From: an uncultured Lachnospiraceae bacterium
GTDB lineage: Bacteria; Bacillota; Clostridia; Lachnospirales; Lachnospiraceae
Length of the DNA: 29,509 nucleotides
Assembly: GCA_934408585.1 (NCBI GenBank)
Contig: CAKRVA010000020.1
Span: 1-29,509 of the forward strand
Reading direction: 5' to 3'
Under the pieces are notes generated by a model, which was not told the DNA's origin, did not search any database, and was given only the letters and a program-made list of their open reading frames with translations. Each line of letters begins with the position of its first letter. Within the stretch, counting starts at the first letter, position 1. A program made the translations under genes and the position numbers. Positions 28,405 through 29,509 of this stretch are shown one piece after another.

Positions 28405-29361
28405 ATGAACACACAACGAAACTATAAGGATACGGTAAGCCGGATGATTTTCCGGGACCCGGGGAATGCACTGTCCCTGTACAACAGCCTGAACGGAACA
28501 CATTATACGGATACCGGCATGCTGGAGTTTAATACGCTGGAAAATGCCATCTACATGGGAATGAAAAATGATTTGTCATTTCTGATTATGAATGAAATGC
28601 ATCTGTATGAGCATCAGTCCACGTATACGCCGAACATGCCGTTGAGGGATTTGTTTTATGTGGCAGATTTGTTGCAGGTCCATGTGAAGGAGGAGTCTTT
28701 GTACAGCTCCAAGCAGATTAAACTGCCGACCCCACATTTTGTGGTGTTTTACAATGGAAGTGAGGAACGACCGGAGAAGACGGAACTGAAACTGTCAGAG
28801 GCATTTGAGAAGATGACAGAGACACCGGAGCTGGAGCTGAAGGTAACGATACTGAACATCAATTCTGGGAAGAATGAAAAACTGAAGGAAGGTTGTCCGG
28901 TATTAAAGGAATATATGCAGTATGTCGAGAAAATCAGAGAAAACAGAAAGAGAATGCCCTTGGAGGAAGCAGTGGATGAAGCAATTGGGTACTGTATCGG
29001 GAATGGGATTCTGAGGGATTTTTTACTGAGGCAGAGAGCGGAGGTAATGAAGATGAGTATCTATGAATACGATGAAGAACGGGAACTGGCGCTGATTCGG
29101 AGAGATGAGCGGGAAATGGGAATAGAGCAGGGAATCGAACGCGGAAAAGAAATTGGCGAAAAGATTGGACGTGAAAAAGAGCGACAGAACGTAAAAAAGA
29201 TACTTCAGGAAGAAAAAGAAAACAACATTAAATCAATTATCACATTATGTCAGGAGTTCGGAAGTTCGAAGGAAATGACCATTGAAAAACTAATCGAGCA
29301 ATGTCATCTTACCCGGGAACAAGCCACTGAAAAATTTGCTCTTTATGGCGACAAAAAATAA
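28405..29361 (+). CDS. Rpn family recombination-promoting nuclease / putative transposase, copy 2 (complete)
   Basis: A 318-residue Rpn-type PD-(D/E)XK nuclease. The N-terminal segment RNYKDTVSRMIFRDPGNALS leads into the catalytic residues Asp56 (MKNDLSF) and Glu69-x-Gln71 (YEHQST), then MPLRDLFYV. The C-terminal third is a Lys/Glu-rich coiled segment (GKEIGEKIGREKERQNVKK) and a short tail (SKEMTIEKLIEQCHL). The ATG at 28405 is chosen because AGGAGG (28395-28400) lies 4-5 nt upstream; the frame is open back to an ATG at 28255, but that lacks a ribosome site. It has its own promoter and leader. Met217 is preceded by a perfect internal ribosome site, so a 102-residue C-terminal product is possible. 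Homologues cut DNA; some act in phage defence. Confidence 0.92.
   Translation: MNTQRNYKDTVSRMIFRDPGNALSLYNSLNGTHYTDTGMLEFNTLENAIYMGMKNDLSFLIMNEMHLYEHQSTYTPNMPLRDLFYVADLLQVHVKEESLYSSKQIKLPTPHFVVFYNGSEERPEKTELKLSEAFEKMTETPELELKVTILNINSGKNEKLKEGCPVLKEYMQYVEKIRENRKRMPLEEAVDEAIGYCIGNGILRDFLLRQRAEVMKMSIYEYDEERELALIRRDEREMGIEQGIERGKEIGEKIGREKERQNVKKILQEEKENNIKSIITLCQEFGSSKEMTIEKLIEQCHLTREQATEKFALYGDKK
28558..29138 (+). repeat. Long direct repeat, right copy (rpn gene)
   Basis: Partner of the repeat at the left edge, in the same orientation at an offset of 28,557 bp. Identity is complete over the first 419 bases compared, then high to about 29138, after which this copy has 69 extra bases and an unrelated tail. 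Confidence 0.95.
29040..29055 (+). promoter_or_regulatory. Internal Shine-Dalgarno and in-frame ATG inside rpn copy 2
   Basis: GGAGGT (29040-29045) and an in-frame ATG at 29053 match the internal site of copy 1 exactly. The product would be 102 residues, with a tail unlike the 79-residue product of copy 1. Confidence 0.5.
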
Positions 29362-29383
29362 TCGATTTATAGTAAGTGATAAT

Positions 29384-29392
29384 TGATATAAT
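29384..29392 (+). promoter_or_regulatory. Extended -10 element after rpn copy 2
   Basis: TGATATAAT is a perfect extended -10. No good -35 is visible. Transcription would start near 29399 and run into two hairpins, so it may drive a small RNA or the next gene. Confidence 0.4.
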
Positions 29393-29413
29393 ATGGAAGA
29401 ATATGAAACAGAA

Positions 29414-29435
29414 AAGTGTGCGGTCACGCACACTT
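29414..29435 (-). terminator. Hairpin, probable minus-strand terminator
   Basis: AAGTGTGCG and CGCACACTT form a perfect 9-bp stem with loop GTCA. On the minus strand it is followed by TTTTCTGTTTC, so it could end a gene entering from the right edge. Confidence 0.5.
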
Positions 29436-29451
29436 CAGACTGTAGACAAAG

Positions 29452-29476
29452 TCCTCGGCAAAAAGCCGAGGATTTT
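29452..29476 (+). terminator. Intrinsic terminator
   Basis: TCCTCGGC and GCCGAGGA form an 8-bp stem around AAAAA, followed by TTTT. It could end the rpn copy 2 transcript or a short RNA started at the extended -10 at 29384. The remaining bases to the window end hold no recognisable gene. Confidence 0.65.
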
Positions 29477-29509
29477 GCCGTATTAGAGAGGCAAAAAGTC
29501 AGTATTTTC

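Noticed and set aside
1..29509. CRISPR array, rRNA, prophage or complete insertion sequence
   Set aside because: I saw no regularly spaced repeats, rRNA signature, phage structural gene or transposase with terminal inverted repeats; the rpn genes are only named putative transposases.

Overview
The window looks like the chromosome of an anaerobic, low-to-mid GC Gram-positive bacterium of the Clostridia, most likely a Lachnospiraceae gut commensal. This is inferred from strong AGGAGG ribosome sites, a YtaF-type sporulation membrane protein, a ferredoxin-dependent indolepyruvate oxidoreductase, a domain-permuted GH3 glycosidase and Rpn-type nucleases with the charged tails common in that family. 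Nothing in the window names a species.

Layout. (1) 1-735 is the 3' part of an Rpn-family PD-(D/E)XK nuclease gene, cut by the window edge. (2) 744-2486 is a small, probably drug-responsive operon: a MerR/TipA-type regulator behind a 19-bp-spacer promoter, then two GNAT acetyltransferases. A SAM methyltransferase with its own promoter and a strong terminator follows (2562-3592). (3) 3612-7514 holds a membrane-anchored, Cys-rich three-repeat surface protein and a P2A calcium-type ATPase whose ribosome site is buried in a perfect hairpin. (4) ytaF (minus strand) converges on the ATPase. A beta-CASP metallo-beta-lactamase nuclease, thyA, folA and ilvE run away from it up to a terminator near 12340. 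(5) 12435-16572 is an aryl-pyruvate catabolic operon, iorA-iorB-paaK-ACT protein, facing a LysR regulator. (6) purA, queH, argS, an RNase H, an MraY-like transferase and a MarR regulator form a housekeeping block (17647-23410). (7) An AraC regulator is divergent from a domain-permuted GH3 glycosidase and a class I glutamine amidotransferase-like hydrolase. (8) tRNA-Val and elongator tRNA-Met share one promoter and terminator. They are followed by a second, complete Rpn gene and a hairpin-rich tail.

The two Rpn genes lie about 28.5 kb apart in the same orientation. They share 419 identical nucleotides from the first base of the window, then diverge at the C-terminus and differ by an in-frame 69-nt indel. 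Both carry a perfectly placed internal Shine-Dalgarno and in-frame ATG that would make a separate C-terminal protein of 79 or 102 residues. This is the arrangement expected of a nuclease toxin with a nested antitoxin, and it is the most interesting signal here.

Other points of note are the hairpin-masked ribosome site of the calcium ATPase, the Cys-repeat surface protein, the symmetric half-sites between araC and the GH3 gene, and a possible small RNA at the right edge. No CRISPR array, complete insertion sequence, prophage or rRNA was seen.
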